A stretch of 34,643 bases of DNA from Treponema sp. (GTDB taxonomy: Bacteria; Spirochaetota; Spirochaetia; Treponematales; Breznakiellaceae): the NCBI GenBank assembly GCA_031266775.1, contig JAISAQ010000078.1, positions 1 through 34,643 of the forward strand, given 5' to 3'. The notes below the pieces were generated by a model. That model had not been told where the DNA came from and searched no databases. It was given only the letters and a program-made list of their open reading frames with translations. Position numbers and translations under genes: made by a program. Shown piece after piece: positions 14,392-23,226 of this stretch. The first letter of the stretch is position 1. The number at the start of each line of letters is the position of its first letter.

Positions 14392-14868
14392 ATGACAAGA
14401 ATAGGACTGGGAAAAGATCTTCACCGCCTGATTAAGGGGCGGCGTTTTCTGCTCGCCGGCGTTGAACTGGAATCGGATCGCGGCGAGCTGGGTCATTCCG
14501 ACGGCGACGTACTGGCCCACGCCGTAACCGATGCCCTTTTGGGGGCTGCGGGGATTGGGGACATAGGGGCGCTTTTTCCCCCGTCCGATCCGGCCTGGAA
14601 GGACGCCGATTCCATGACGCTCCTGCGAAACGCCTTTGCCATGGTAAAAGACCGGGGCTGGCGCATTGTCAACGTTGACTGCGTGGTGATCTGCGAAAAG
14701 CCCCGGCTGCTCCCTGTGCGGGAAAACATACGCCTTTCGCTGGCCGCCGCCCTGGAATGCCCCGCGGACGCGGTCTTCGTAAAGGGAAAAACCGGCGAAG
14801 GCCTGGGGCCGGTGGGGGAAAACAGGGCGGTCGAGGCCGAAGCCGTCTGCCTGCTGGAACGCCCATGA
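14392..14868 (+). CDS. ispF: 2-C-methyl-D-erythritol 2,4-cyclodiphosphate synthase
   Basis: 158 residues, standard length. IspF cyclises CDP-ME2P to MEcPP with release of CMP. Zn ligands D9 and H11 are in LGKDLHRL and H43 in GHSDGDVLAHAV. DALLGAAGIGDIGALFPPSD and DADSMTLL follow, as in the family; the CDP-binding end has KGKTGEGLGPVGENRAVEAEA. It normally forms a cytoplasmic trimer. Its ATG comes two bases after the ispD stop, so ispD-ispF are co-translated as separate proteins rather than the IspDF fusion. The stop overlaps the nth start (ATGA). Confidence 0.95.
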   Translation: MTRIGLGKDLHRLIKGRRFLLAGVELESDRGELGHSDGDVLAHAVTDALLGAAGIGDIGALFPPSDPAWKDADSMTLLRNAFAMVKDRGWRIVNVDCVVICEKPRLLPVRENIRLSLAAALECPADAVFVKGKTGEGLGPVGENRAVEAEAVCLLERP

Positions 14869-15572
14869 AAAAAACCGAAACCCCCGCCGGAAGATCCGGC
14901 GCCGCATGGAAAGACATAACGGCAGCGCTTGAAAAATGGCGGGAAGCGTTACGCGCGGAAAAGTCCGCCCCAGGCGATCCGTCGGTGACTACGGTCGCCG
15001 AACGCTACAGCCGCTCTCCCTGGGCGGTGCTGGTCTCCACGATTCTGAGCCTCCGCACCAAGGACGAGGTAACGCTTGCGGCATCGCGGCGGCTGCTTGA
15101 AAAAGCGCCCGGACCCCGCGAACTTCTCAGGCTGACCGAAGAAGAAACCGCCCGGCTTGCCTATCCTGCCGGATTCTACCGGACCAAAGCCGCCAACCTT
15201 CACAAAATTGCCTCGCTGCTTATCGAAAAATACGGCGGTTCCGTACCGGCCGGCATGGACGCCCTTCTTGCCCTTCCGGGAGTGGGACGAAAAACGGCGA
15301 ATCTTGTACTGGTTGAAGCTTTCGATCTTCCCGGCCTCTGCGTAGATATTCATGTCCACCGCATCAGCAACCGCGCGGGCTGGGTAACGACATCTTCGCC
15401 GGACGAAACGGAAGGGGTCCTGCGAAACATACTTCCCCAAAAGTACTGGAAGAATATCAATCCGCTGCTTGTCCTCTACGGACAGAATGTATGCCGGCCG
15501 GTAAGCCCCTTCTGTTCACGCTGCGTCATAACAGGGCACTGTCTTCGCCGCGGGGTGGACAAGTCCCGTTAG
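14865..15572 (+). CDS. nth: endonuclease III, DNA glycosylase/AP lyase
   Basis: 235 residues. It removes oxidised pyrimidines and nicks the abasic site in base-excision repair. The helix-hairpin-helix LPGVGRKTANLVL includes the catalytic Lys K143; the catalytic Asp is D161 in CVDIHVHRISNR. The [4Fe-4S] cluster ligands are C210, C217, C220 and C226 (C-x6-C-x2-C-x5-C). All key residues are intact. It is the last gene of ispD-ispF-nth. Its last 47 bases overlap the 3' end of the convergent lipoprotein gene, leaving no room for a separate terminator. Confidence 0.95.
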   Translation: MKKTETPAGRSGAAWKDITAALEKWREALRAEKSAPGDPSVTTVAERYSRSPWAVLVSTILSLRTKDEVTLAASRRLLEKAPGPRELLRLTEEETARLAYPAGFYRTKAANLHKIASLLIEKYGGSVPAGMDALLALPGVGRKTANLVLVEAFDLPGLCVDIHVHRISNRAGWVTTSSPDETEGVLRNILPQKYWKNINPLLVLYGQNVCRPVSPFCSRCVITGHCLRRGVDKSR

Positions 15573-17349
15573 CGGAGTCCCGCTTGGCAGTTTGCCGCGC
15601 TTCGCGCATAAAATCTGCAGGCGCAACGGGCCCCCTGGCTACTCCCGGCAGGGGACGGAAGGCCCTGAAGCTGAGGTACTTAAAGGGATGTATGTCAAGG
15701 GCGTTGGGGAACCAGCCGTCTATCTCGTTTATGTCGATGATGTTAAGCGCCGGGGTATAGGAAATGGGCAGCACTTCCCCCCTGTCCAAAAGGAGTTTTT
15801 CCGCCTCCGCCAGCGTAGCCCATCGTACTTCGCCTTCCTCGTACATGGATCTGTCCAAAAGCGCCTCGTAGTCCGTATCGCTGTAACGGGCGTCGTTAAG
15901 GTTGGAATCGCGGCGCCACATCTGCAGGAAGGTGTAGGGATCGGCAAAATCCCCTATCCAGGTTGAAGATCCTACGGCGTAGCTGTTTTCCTTCATCGAT
16001 CTAAAATAACGTTCGAAAGGGATCACCTCGACCCTGACGGGGACGCCCAGTTTTTCCTTCCAGGTAGAAGCCATGAGGCCCCCTATCCGCGCGGCGTCTT
16101 CCGACGGGGTAAGCCGCAGTATCAGTTCAGGAAGCCCTTTTCCGCCTTCATACCCCGCCTCGGCAAGGAGCCGTACAGCTTCGGTCTCGTCGGTTTCCGT
16201 TCCCTCAAGATCAGGATACCCCCGGATAGGATAAATAAGGGTTTTTGCCGGAAGAATGATCCCTTCACGGATCTTGTCCCACGGAAGGGCAAGCGACAGG
16301 GCCCGGCGCACCCGGTAATCGTTCCAGGGCTTTTCCGCCGAACGGAAAAAGTAATAATGCGTGGCGAACATGGGATTGACCATGATGCCGCTGCGGTCCG
16401 TCAGGTTTTCAAGGTTAACATCCCCGGAGATCCAGCGCGCCTCGCCCGCGTTCCACAGGCCCGACGCCTCCTCCCCGTCCTCTGTAAACATGATGGTGAT
16501 CTTGTTCAGCGTAACACGGGGAGCGTCCCAGTAAAGCATGTTCTTGCGGAGGACGATTTTGTTTTCATCCTGTTCCACAATGAAGAAAGGCCCGTTTGCT
16601 ACAGGCGGAACGGTTGACCAGTCTTCCTTGTCCTTCATGGAAGGATGAAGGGGACTAAACGAATGATGGCAGAGCATGGCGGGGAAAAAACCGGCGGGCG
16701 CGTTAAGCGTGACGACAAGGGTCTTTTCATCCCTGGCCTCAATGCCTACGCGGGAAGGATCGGAGAGGGTCCCCGTACGGTACTCCCTGGCTCCCGCGAT
16801 AATGTCGAAAAGGCTTGAATAGGGGGATTCCCGCGCCGGATCAAGGAGCGAAAGCCACGCGCTGCGGAAATCTTCCGCCGTTACCGTATCCCCGGTCCAG
16901 TACCGGGCATTCTGCCGTATGGTAAAGGTCCACTGTTTTTTATCGTCCGAAAGTTCCCATTTTTCCGCGGCTCCGCGTACCGGTTCCATGGTCATGGGAT
17001 GATAGGAAAAGAGGCCTTCGTACAGGGCGGTAAAAAGCTGCGCCTCCGAAGCCATATAGGACTTGCGGAAATCCAGTTCCAGTTCAGTCTTTGTAAAGGT
17101 AACGGCAAGCTCATCCCTTACCGTCACAGGCGGCCGGATTTCTGCAAAGCCGTCGGGCCCGGCGGGCGGTTCCGGCGGAAGGCCTTCCGGCAGACCGGGA
17201 CTTTCACGGGAGGGTTCGGGCGGAAGCGGAACCTCAGGGGTATCCCCGCGCCCGTTTCCGGATGTCCTGCACGAGAAAAGAAGGGCGGCGCAGAAAAAGA
17301 CGAGGCCGGAAAAACGGTACATCCGTTTTGGCAAAGATTTCTTTATCAT
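15526..17349 (-). CDS. oligopeptide ABC transporter substrate-binding lipoprotein (OppA-like)
   Basis: A 607-residue SBP_bac_5 family protein. It carries a signal peptide with lipobox ALLFSC (C27) and then a Pro/Gly/Glu-rich linker to about residue 70. The mature fold begins near ELAVTFTKTELELDF; SEAQLFTALYEGLF, AEKWELSDDKKQWTFTIRQ and ARYWTGDTVTAEDFRSAW are the classic N-terminal motifs. It binds peptides in the periplasm and passes them to a permease. No opp permease or ATPase genes lie nearby, so it may be an orphan receptor. GGGGAG precedes the ATG, which overlaps the upstream gene by 4 bases (ATGA). The C-terminal tail after about 575 is basic and overlaps nth on the other strand, and may be an extension. 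Confidence 0.88.
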   Translation of the reverse strand: MIKKSLPKRMYRFSGLVFFCAALLFSCRTSGNGRGDTPEVPLPPEPSRESPGLPEGLPPEPPAGPDGFAEIRPPVTVRDELAVTFTKTELELDFRKSYMASEAQLFTALYEGLFSYHPMTMEPVRGAAEKWELSDDKKQWTFTIRQNARYWTGDTVTAEDFRSAWLSLLDPARESPYSSLFDIIAGAREYRTGTLSDPSRVGIEARDEKTLVVTLNAPAGFFPAMLCHHSFSPLHPSMKDKEDWSTVPPVANGPFFIVEQDENKIVLRKNMLYWDAPRVTLNKITIMFTEDGEEASGLWNAGEARWISGDVNLENLTDRSGIMVNPMFATHYYFFRSAEKPWNDYRVRRALSLALPWDKIREGIILPAKTLIYPIRGYPDLEGTETDETEAVRLLAEAGYEGGKGLPELILRLTPSEDAARIGGLMASTWKEKLGVPVRVEVIPFERYFRSMKENSYAVGSSTWIGDFADPYTFLQMWRRDSNLNDARYSDTDYEALLDRSMYEEGEVRWATLAEAEKLLLDRGEVLPISYTPALNIIDINEIDGWFPNALDIHPFKYLSFRAFRPLPGVARGPVAPADFMREARQTAKRDSANGTCPPRGEDSALL

Positions 17350-18746
17350 GGCGCACTCCCCTCGGCCTTGATTCCCAGCCGTCTCATCTGTTCTTCTTCT
17401 TCCTTCCGGGCGCTGTATTCGTGGCGCATCTGATTTGCCCTGAGAATGGCGTTTTTTACTGTGGAAAGTTCCGGCTTGATCCCTTTTATACGGTCCCGTT
17501 CCTCATGGCTGGCCTCGGATTTGAAATACTCATCCAGCGCGGCAAGGATCTTGTGCATGTTTTGAAGATCCCGGACGTTTTTTTCGATCCAGACAATAAT
17601 CTGTTCTTCTTCCATGGCGGCAAGCCGGGAATAGGAGGGGCTGCGGACGACAAGACCCGCGAAGATGCGGTTTCTTTTTTCCATGTCGCCGCGGAACTGG
17701 CGGTAATTGAGTTTTTCCCTTACCGGCGTTCCCCTTGTAGGATCCATGAATTCCAGATTGTAAACAACTTCATCAGGCTCCTTGTTTACCATCCGCTGCA
17801 TAAAACACCTGAATTTTTCCCAGAAGCTTCTCTTGCGGTTGGAAAGGAGGATTTCGTTCTCATCAAGCTTCATGCCGCACTCGGAAAGAACGGACGACAC
17901 GGATCCGATGACCAGCGCTCCTTCCAGAAGGATATCTTTGTAGGAAACTTTTTTTACCGCGGACTTTGTTTCCTTTTCGGGAATTTTAAGTGTTGCAAGG
18001 ATCCTTTCCCGCAGCGCCGGCCCGTTGCCTGAGTAATCCTCTTTGATGAGCTCTTCGGCAAGATCCGGGTAAAAAGACTTACCGGGCGCCGCCGCGGCAT
18101 ATTTTTTCTTGATAGCCGCCGTCTGGGCTTCCTGCGGCCCCATGTCTTTTGTAACCGTCGTCCTCAGTTCCAGCTTAAAGGCCTCCCGCCTGTAATCGGC
18201 CAGTTCTTTGAGACAGCCCAATATGGCGCCGGTAGAATTGGAAAGGTTGTCCAGTGATTTGCTTATGACGCTCATGGCGATCTGATCGACGCCGTTCTTC
18301 GCCTGATTGGTAAGTTCCGCGATCGCTCTGGTAACGGGAGACTGGGAATCCGGGCCAAGGTGAACCCAGTCAATATAACGGACCAAAGCAAATATACGCC
18401 TGATACGGTCGAGGTTAAGAAATTCAACGCCGAACTGGTAGAAATTGACCAGAAAATCCAGCTGGCTGTCGTAATTGGAAAGCCTCATGCTGAGCTGATC
18501 CAGGCGATTGGCATCGGAAAAAGCGCCCGAATCGGGCACTTCAATTTCGCCGATTTTGGCTTCCTGTCTGTAGGGATCTTCGTTTATAAGCCCTTTTTTA
18601 AGATAAACGGAATACAACACTGAAAAGGAAGACTGATAACCGCGCAGATTCTCTTTTAATGTAACCAGTTCCGACTTTTCAAGCCAGTCCGCCCGTGCCT
18701 CCAGCGCTTCGGAGAGACTTTTGATATAGTCTTTTATCTCAGCCAT
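17346..18746 (-). CDS. uncharacterised cytoplasmic helical protein
   Basis: A 466-residue protein I do not recognise; probably spirochaete-restricted. It has no signal peptide or membrane span. It is almost all helix and charged, with likely coiled coils at the N-terminus (LSEALEARADWLEKSELVTL) and at the C-terminal end (ARKEEEEQMRRLGIK). A central region, about 270-300 (ILLEGALVIGSVSSVLSECG), is more hydrophobic. It is the first gene of a two-gene unit with the OppA-like lipoprotein, with 4-base overlap. Its start at 18746 lies 92 bases from the divergent lipoprotein gene. No catalytic motif is visible. Confidence 0.7.
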   Translation of the reverse strand: MAEIKDYIKSLSEALEARADWLEKSELVTLKENLRGYQSSFSVLYSVYLKKGLINEDPYRQEAKIGEIEVPDSGAFSDANRLDQLSMRLSNYDSQLDFLVNFYQFGVEFLNLDRIRRIFALVRYIDWVHLGPDSQSPVTRAIAELTNQAKNGVDQIAMSVISKSLDNLSNSTGAILGCLKELADYRREAFKLELRTTVTKDMGPQEAQTAAIKKKYAAAAPGKSFYPDLAEELIKEDYSGNGPALRERILATLKIPEKETKSAVKKVSYKDILLEGALVIGSVSSVLSECGMKLDENEILLSNRKRSFWEKFRCFMQRMVNKEPDEVVYNLEFMDPTRGTPVREKLNYRQFRGDMEKRNRIFAGLVVRSPSYSRLAAMEEEQIIVWIEKNVRDLQNMHKILAALDEYFKSEASHEERDRIKGIKPELSTVKNAILRANQMRHEYSARKEEEEQMRRLGIKAEGSAP

Positions 18747-18838
18747 CTTTATTTAGTATGCCATATATGAGGTTTTTTCGCAATGCTGCGGTTATGCCCG
18801 TTTTGTATTGAAGCGGAACGGTTCTTTCCCGCCATATA

Positions 18839-19636
18839 ATGGGTATGAAATATTTTCCGCCGCTGATCATCCTCCTCTGGTTTTCCGGCTGTGGTCCGGG
18901 ACCTGCGGAAATGCCCTGTATTCCCGAAACGCCGGAATTTCCCCCGCTTTGGAAGGAGGTTTTCGGCGCTCCCCGGTGGCGTCTTGAATGGATAGGCCCT
19001 GAAGGAAGAAGCGAAGTCCGTGAAATAGCGGACGGCGAAATAACGGAGATTACCGTTATCCCCGAATGGCCCAGCCCGGTTCTGGCCCGTCCCCTTGTTC
19101 CCGGCCGGGACATCAGGGGAGGCGAGCTTAAACCGGCGGGCGGGATCTTCCCCTTTGACGCGGCGGGAGGGAGGCTGCGCCTCACATGGCAGGGCGGAGT
19201 CGACGCCTCGTTTTACCGGGAACTGGCCGGCGCCTTTTCACAGGCGCATCCGGGCGCGGAGGCTCTTTCTCCAACGGCCGCCAAACGCCGGCCGGAGTAC
19301 TTCGACTGGCCCCGCTTCAGAAGGCTTTTTACAGACGGCGTTCTTTCCAGCGGGGCGGTGCTTGAAGATCCCTGGCTTGCCGACTGGCCTTTCATTGCGC
19401 AAAAAACCGTTCAATCGGGGTTTGATTACAGGCGCGTCAAAGCCCTTGCAAGAACCGGCCTTTCCGTTCCCGCCGGTCCCGGCCCCTGGGCGGGAACGTC
19501 TCCCTTTGCCGCCCCCCTGGTTTCGGAAGAAGGAATGCCCGTCGTCTTTCCCGTACGGCCCGAACCGGACACCTGGTATTCGGCTAAAGACGCGATCCGG
19601 TGCAGCGAGGAAGGGTGGATATTGCTGGGGGAATGA
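18839..19636 (+). CDS. putative lipoprotein, possibly leaderless mRNA
   Basis: A 265-residue secreted lipoprotein of unknown function. The signal peptide is MKYFPPLIILLWFSGC, with the lipid-attachment Cys at residue 18 (or 16 if the ATG at 18845 is used). The mature part is rich in Pro, Gly and Trp and shows no catalytic motif. A perfect TATAAT (18835-18840) overlaps the first ATG, so a transcript from it would start at or near the second ATG; no Shine-Dalgarno site is seen. This could be a leaderless mRNA, but the matching -35 is weak. The gene is followed 17 bases on by a second lipoprotein gene. Confidence 0.72.
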   Translation: MGMKYFPPLIILLWFSGCGPGPAEMPCIPETPEFPPLWKEVFGAPRWRLEWIGPEGRSEVREIADGEITEITVIPEWPSPVLARPLVPGRDIRGGELKPAGGIFPFDAAGGRLRLTWQGGVDASFYRELAGAFSQAHPGAEALSPTAAKRRPEYFDWPRFRRLFTDGVLSSGAVLEDPWLADWPFIAQKTVQSGFDYRRVKALARTGLSVPAGPGPWAGTSPFAAPLVSEEGMPVVFPVRPEPDTWYSAKDAIRCSEEGWILLGE

Positions 19637-19652
19637 TATACCCTGTGGCATT

Positions 19653-20861
19653 ATGAAAAAAAAGGGCTGTTCACAGGCGCGGGGGGTATACAGGAAGACG
19701 GCGTTTATCTTTTTTGTACTGGGCGTTTTCGCCGCCTGCGCGCCGGGGGAAAAAATTCCCCATGAAGAAATTCCCCGTAATGAAGCCGCTGCGAAGACAG
19801 ACGAAAGGGCCCGGCCGCTTGCCCTGCTCAGGCCGGGTGAAAATCCCCTGTGGTTTGAACTTTCCCCGGACGGCCCCCGTACCGTCTCCGCGCCGGAGGA
19901 GGCGTCCCTTTCGCCCTTTGTCCCCTGGACCGCGGCCCGTCATATACGGGGCATACTGCCCCTCGATTCAGGCGGCCTTGTCATGGCGGTGAACCGGGGC
20001 GGCTTTCTATGGACCGGGGAATGGACGGAAACGGCAGCCGGCAGAGAAGCGGCCGGAAACCGGAACGGCTCCGGAGAGGAAACCGGCCTTTACTACCGCG
20101 ATATTCCATATTGGGGAAATTATACGGCGGTTTCTTTCTTTCTCCTTGACGAACGGCCCTCTGTTCTTCTTTCCCGCGACGACTTTTTTTCGGAACCTTC
20201 CGTTCCGGTTCCCCTTTCCCGGATCTGGTCGGTAGACATCCGTTCAGGAGAACCTCTGGAAACAGAAGGCGCGTTTACTGATTTTCCCCCGGATGCCGGA
20301 TGGGATATCGAGGCGCTGCGTCCCGGCGGTGACGGCCGCTGGTATTACCGCGCGGTACTGAAAAATTCCGAAAGGCCGCAATACCATTACTTCCGTACCA
20401 CGGCGCTTTCTGAAAAAGGAGAGGAGATACCGGCCGGCCGTTTCCAAAGCGCCGCCGGGGCGTTGCCGCCGGCCGGCGCGCCGGCCCCGCTTGCGCCGCT
20501 CCTGGAGGCTCTGGCGCTCCGTGCCGGGGAAACCGCGCGCACTCCGGGAGACGCCGCCTCCGTACTCATAACCGCCCCCGGCTTTCCCGCCGCCCGCGCC
20601 TTTTCCCTTCCGGGCGGCGCGGGCGCTTCTTTCTTCGGCTTTTACCGTCCTGGTACAATTCCGTATGCTCTTGCCGTTTCCCCGGAAGGAAAAGGCTGCC
20701 GCCTTTTGAACGGCACGGCGGAGGACTATTCCCTTCCGCCCCTTCCCGAAGGTTTTGTTTATACCGGCGCGGGCATGGACGGGGATACGCTCTTTGCCTC
20801 ATGGGAAGAACAGCGGGATTACAATATAGGCGCCGCGGGTTTTATGGCGGTCAGGCAGTAA
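19653..20861 (+). CDS. putative lipoprotein, second of a tandem pair
   Basis: A 402-residue lipoprotein of unknown function. I start at the ATG at 19653 because MKKKGCSQARGVYRKTAF leads into a hydrophobic core and lipobox GVFAAC (C29); a longer frame from 19095 lies over the preceding gene and is not coding. The mature protein has repeated Trp/Gly/Asp-rich strands (GGFLWTGEW, WGNYTAVSFFLLDE, RIWSVDIRSGEP, GDGRWYYRAVL, GDTLFASWEE), suggesting a beta-propeller-like fold. It probably shares an operon with the upstream lipoprotein. The Ala-rich stretch near 270-290 is low complexity. No enzyme motif was seen. Confidence 0.72.
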   Translation: MKKKGCSQARGVYRKTAFIFFVLGVFAACAPGEKIPHEEIPRNEAAAKTDERARPLALLRPGENPLWFELSPDGPRTVSAPEEASLSPFVPWTAARHIRGILPLDSGGLVMAVNRGGFLWTGEWTETAAGREAAGNRNGSGEETGLYYRDIPYWGNYTAVSFFLLDERPSVLLSRDDFFSEPSVPVPLSRIWSVDIRSGEPLETEGAFTDFPPDAGWDIEALRPGGDGRWYYRAVLKNSERPQYHYFRTTALSEKGEEIPAGRFQSAAGALPPAGAPAPLAPLLEALALRAGETARTPGDAASVLITAPGFPAARAFSLPGGAGASFFGFYRPGTIPYALAVSPEGKGCRLLNGTAEDYSLPPLPEGFVYTGAGMDGDTLFASWEEQRDYNIGAAGFMAVRQ

Positions 20862-20904
20862 TTCCGAATTCAAAACAAACCACGGACGACACGGACCAAC
20901 AAAT
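20854..20904 (+). repeat. dispersed repeat A, left copy
   Basis: The stretch beginning GCAGTAATTCCGAATTC and running through CACGGACGACACGGACCAAC is nearly identical to 22853-22903, in the same orientation. It starts in the last codons of the lipoprotein gene, so the repeat supplies its final residues and stop. Confidence 0.8.
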
Positions 20905-20988
20905 TGCCGTTTTGCGGTCAGGCAGGGTATCGGCTTTTACTTTTTTCAGTATTAAAATTCCCCTTAAAGCGGCATGCTTTGAAGAAAG

Positions 20989-21105
20989 AATTTACCGCAA
21001 GGTCGAAGAAGTCGAAGAAATTGAAGAAGTTGAAGAAAAAGAGAAGAAAGAGAAAAACCACAACGAACCTCCGGTTCGCCTTCGCGGACGGAACGGACTT
21101 TTTTA
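20989..21105 (+). repeat. dispersed repeat B, left copy
   Basis: A GAA-rich tract (21004-21055) followed by AACCACAACGAACCTCCGGT... (21056-21100). The inverted counterpart is 22921-23105; about 44 bases of the second part match with two differences. The whole gap 20862-21394 holds no gene I can support: it is repeat and low-complexity DNA, with another GAAGAAAAAGAGAAG tract at 21132-21147. Confidence 0.7.
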
Positions 21106-21394
21106 GTTTTAAATTTATATGTTGCCCGGTTGAAGAAAAAGAGAAGAAAACCGCGGAGCTGCACGGAATTTGAGCCAATCCCGGCGGGATTGGCTTGTGG
21201 AGTTTTCGAAATAAATTCTTTCTTGGCTCTGTCGAACCAAAGGTTCGCAAACTCTCAGGCAATGTGCTCTGCGCATTGCCCGTCCTCCGCGGTTATAATT
21301 TCTTCCGGCTAAAGATGCTTCCAAAAACTGAAGTTTTCAGAGGTTCCCATAAGTGTCAGCCCGTCTGCGGGAGGGGCTCCGTCTTTTTTCCCCT

Positions 21395-22579
21395 TTACGG
21401 GTACTCATGATAGGCCATTGTGCCGTCAGACCCGACCGCGACGAACTTCCCGCCGCCGTAGGCAATGCCCATGATGCCAGTACCAAAGGTGGAGGCCGTT
21501 CCGTCGATACCGGTCCACGTTACCCCGTTACTGGAATAGGCCATTTTGCCGTCATACCCGACTGCGACGAACTTCCCGCCGCCCCAGGCAATGCCCATGA
21601 TGACAGAAGTACCAAAGGTGGATGTACCGACCGCATTCCACGTTTCTCCATTGCCGGACCAGGCCATTTTGCCATCCCACCCGACGGCGACGAACTTCCC
21701 GCCGCCGTAGGCAATACCATTGATCAGGGAAGTACCAAAGGTGGATGTACCGACCGCATTCCACATTTCCCCGTCGGTGGACCAAGCCATTTTGCCGTCA
21801 TACCCGGCCGCGACAAACTTCCCGCCGCCCCAGGCAATGCCCCTGGCGATAAGACCAAGGGCGGATGTATCGACCGCATTCCATGTTACCCCGTCGGCGG
21901 ACCAGGCCATTTTGTCGTCCTCTCCGACCGCGACGAACTTCCCGCCGCCCCAAGCGATGCCATAGATGCGGGAAGGACCAAAGGTGGAGGTCGTATCGAT
22001 GCCGGTCCACGTTACCCCGTCGGCGGACCAGGCCATTTTGCCGTCCCACCCGACCGCAACGAACTTCCCGTTGCCGTAGGCGATACCATAGATGTAGGAA
22101 CCATTAAAGGTGGAGGTCGTATCGATGCCGGTCCACGTTACCCCGTTGCCGGACCAGGCCATTTTGCCGTTATACCCGGCCGCAACGAACTTCCCATCGC
22201 CGTAAGCGATGCCAAGGATGATAGTAGTACCAAAGGCGGAGGCTGTTCCGTCGATACCGGTCCAGTCGATCTTCCACTTGGCGTAGAGGGTAGTATCGGC
22301 GGCGAAGGAGTAGGAACCGCCCGCAATGTAGTCCGTGCCGGACCCGTTTGGCTGGGTATTCCAGCCCCGGAACGTATATGCCGTCTTTACGAGGCTTCCC
22401 TGAACGGGCATGGGCATGGGCAGGCCGGCAGGACCCAATAGCGCCGAGGGAACCACCATACCGCCTGTATGTCCGTTGCCGTTAAAAGTAACGGTAATGG
22501 GTATGGATATGGAACCGGGGGCTTTACAGGCGGCGAACACAAGGGTGAACACCGCAAAAAACATTGACATACGTTTCAT
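21395..22579 (-). CDS. lipoprotein with InlB-type repeat and seven-bladed propeller-like repeats
   Basis: A 394-residue surface-type lipoprotein. The signal peptide ends in lipobox LVFAAC (C18). Residues about 28-100 are a Listeria-Bacteroides (InlB B) repeat: VTFNGNGHTGG ... YTFRGWNTQPNGSGTDY. Then come seven repeats of about 41 residues with the core GIAYGGGKFVAVGYDGKMAW and an S-NGVTW strand. The seventh ends early (SDGTMAYHEYP) and its missing strand is supplied by WTGIDGTASAFG before the first repeat, the 'Velcro' closure of a beta-propeller. AAGGAG precedes the ATG. A 24-unit AG tract lies 90-137 bases upstream. The role is probably binding at the cell surface, by inference. Confidence 0.82.
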   Translation of the reverse strand: MKRMSMFFAVFTLVFAACKAPGSISIPITVTFNGNGHTGGMVVPSALLGPAGLPMPMPVQGSLVKTAYTFRGWNTQPNGSGTDYIAGGSYSFAADTTLYAKWKIDWTGIDGTASAFGTTIILGIAYGDGKFVAAGYNGKMAWSGNGVTWTGIDTTSTFNGSYIYGIAYGNGKFVAVGWDGKMAWSADGVTWTGIDTTSTFGPSRIYGIAWGGGKFVAVGEDDKMAWSADGVTWNAVDTSALGLIARGIAWGGGKFVAAGYDGKMAWSTDGEMWNAVGTSTFGTSLINGIAYGGGKFVAVGWDGKMAWSGNGETWNAVGTSTFGTSVIMGIAWGGGKFVAVGYDGKMAYSSNGVTWTGIDGTASTFGTGIMGIAYGGGKFVAVGSDGTMAYHEYP

Positions 22580-22667
22580 ACGTTACTCCTTGAGACCGCC
22601 CCAAAAGATCTTCGGGGCAAATTTTTTTGAGGGAAATGGCGGTAAGTGGAAAGATGGCGGTGAGTAT

Positions 22668-22717
<50 letters not shown>

Positions 22718-22852
22718 AAAAACCGTGCCAACCGCAACGATGCGGAACACAAATTCAGGGATTTTTTTCACATATACGGCAGGGCGCGCCGCTTTTTTCA
22801 TAACAAATAGTATACCACGTACTACGGATTTGTGTACAGAGAAAGGACTGCG

Positions 22853-22903
22853 GGCAGTAATTCCGAATTCAAAACAACCACGGACGACACGGACCAACAC
22901 GGA
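22853..22903 (+). repeat. dispersed repeat A, right copy
   Basis: Near-identical to 20854-20904, same orientation; one A is missing in the AAAACA run. It continues into CACGGACAAAATATAC. Confidence 0.8.
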
Positions 22904-22920
22904 CAAAATATACATTTGAA

Positions 22921-23112
22921 ATTAAAAGTCCGTTCTGTCCGTGAAGGCGAACCGGAGGTTCGTTGTGGTTAATATCGCTTTTGTCCGTTCTGTCCGGAAA
23001 GTCCGTGGTTTTTCTTTTTCTTCCCTTTTTCTTCCCTATTTTCTTCAACTTTTTCGACTTCTTCTCATTTAATTGACCGCGTAGCGGTCTTCCTTGCGGT
23101 TAAAATTTCTTC
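22921..23112 (-). repeat. dispersed repeat B, right (inverted) copy
   Basis: Reverse complement of the type B element at 20989-21105. On the minus strand it reads TTTTAACCGCAAGG, a GAA-rich tract, then AACCACAACGAACCTCCGGT. It is longer than the left copy, with an inserted GACCGCTACGCGGTC palindrome (23082-23096) and a second CCACGGACTTTCCGGAC part. Confidence 0.65.
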
Positions 23113-23178
23113 CAAACCCCGGCAATTTCCCGGTATATGAAAATAAACGCCGATGCCTTGGCGGTCAGGATGTGACTG

Positions 23179-23207
23179 TTGACAAAAAACGATGAAGATG
23201 ATATTTC
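23179..23207 (+). promoter_or_regulatory. promoter of the GH43 gene
   Basis: TTGACA (23179-23184), a 17-base spacer, TATTTC (23202-23207). The start would fall near 23214, just before GGAGGG, which supports the ATG at 23227 and rules out the longer frame from 23179. Confidence 0.6.
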
Positions 23208-23226
23208 ACGAAAAGCGGAGGGATGT

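Noticed and set aside
21420..22250. Regularly spaced repeats of about 123 bp that could suggest a CRISPR array
   Set aside because: The period is 41 codons, the whole unit is similar (no unique spacers), and it codes for the propeller blades. No CRISPR array was seen anywhere in the window.
21353..22441. Plus-strand 362-codon frame with repeated GHFAV and ELPAA units
   Set aside because: It is the antisense of the repeated propeller gene; the repeats come from the real gene, which has a signal peptide, lipobox and ribosome site on the other strand.
22604..22630. GCCCC ... GGGGC hairpin followed by a T-run on the plus strand
   Set aside because: It looks like a terminator, but no plus-strand gene ends upstream; it more likely lies in the leader of the minus-strand lipoprotein.
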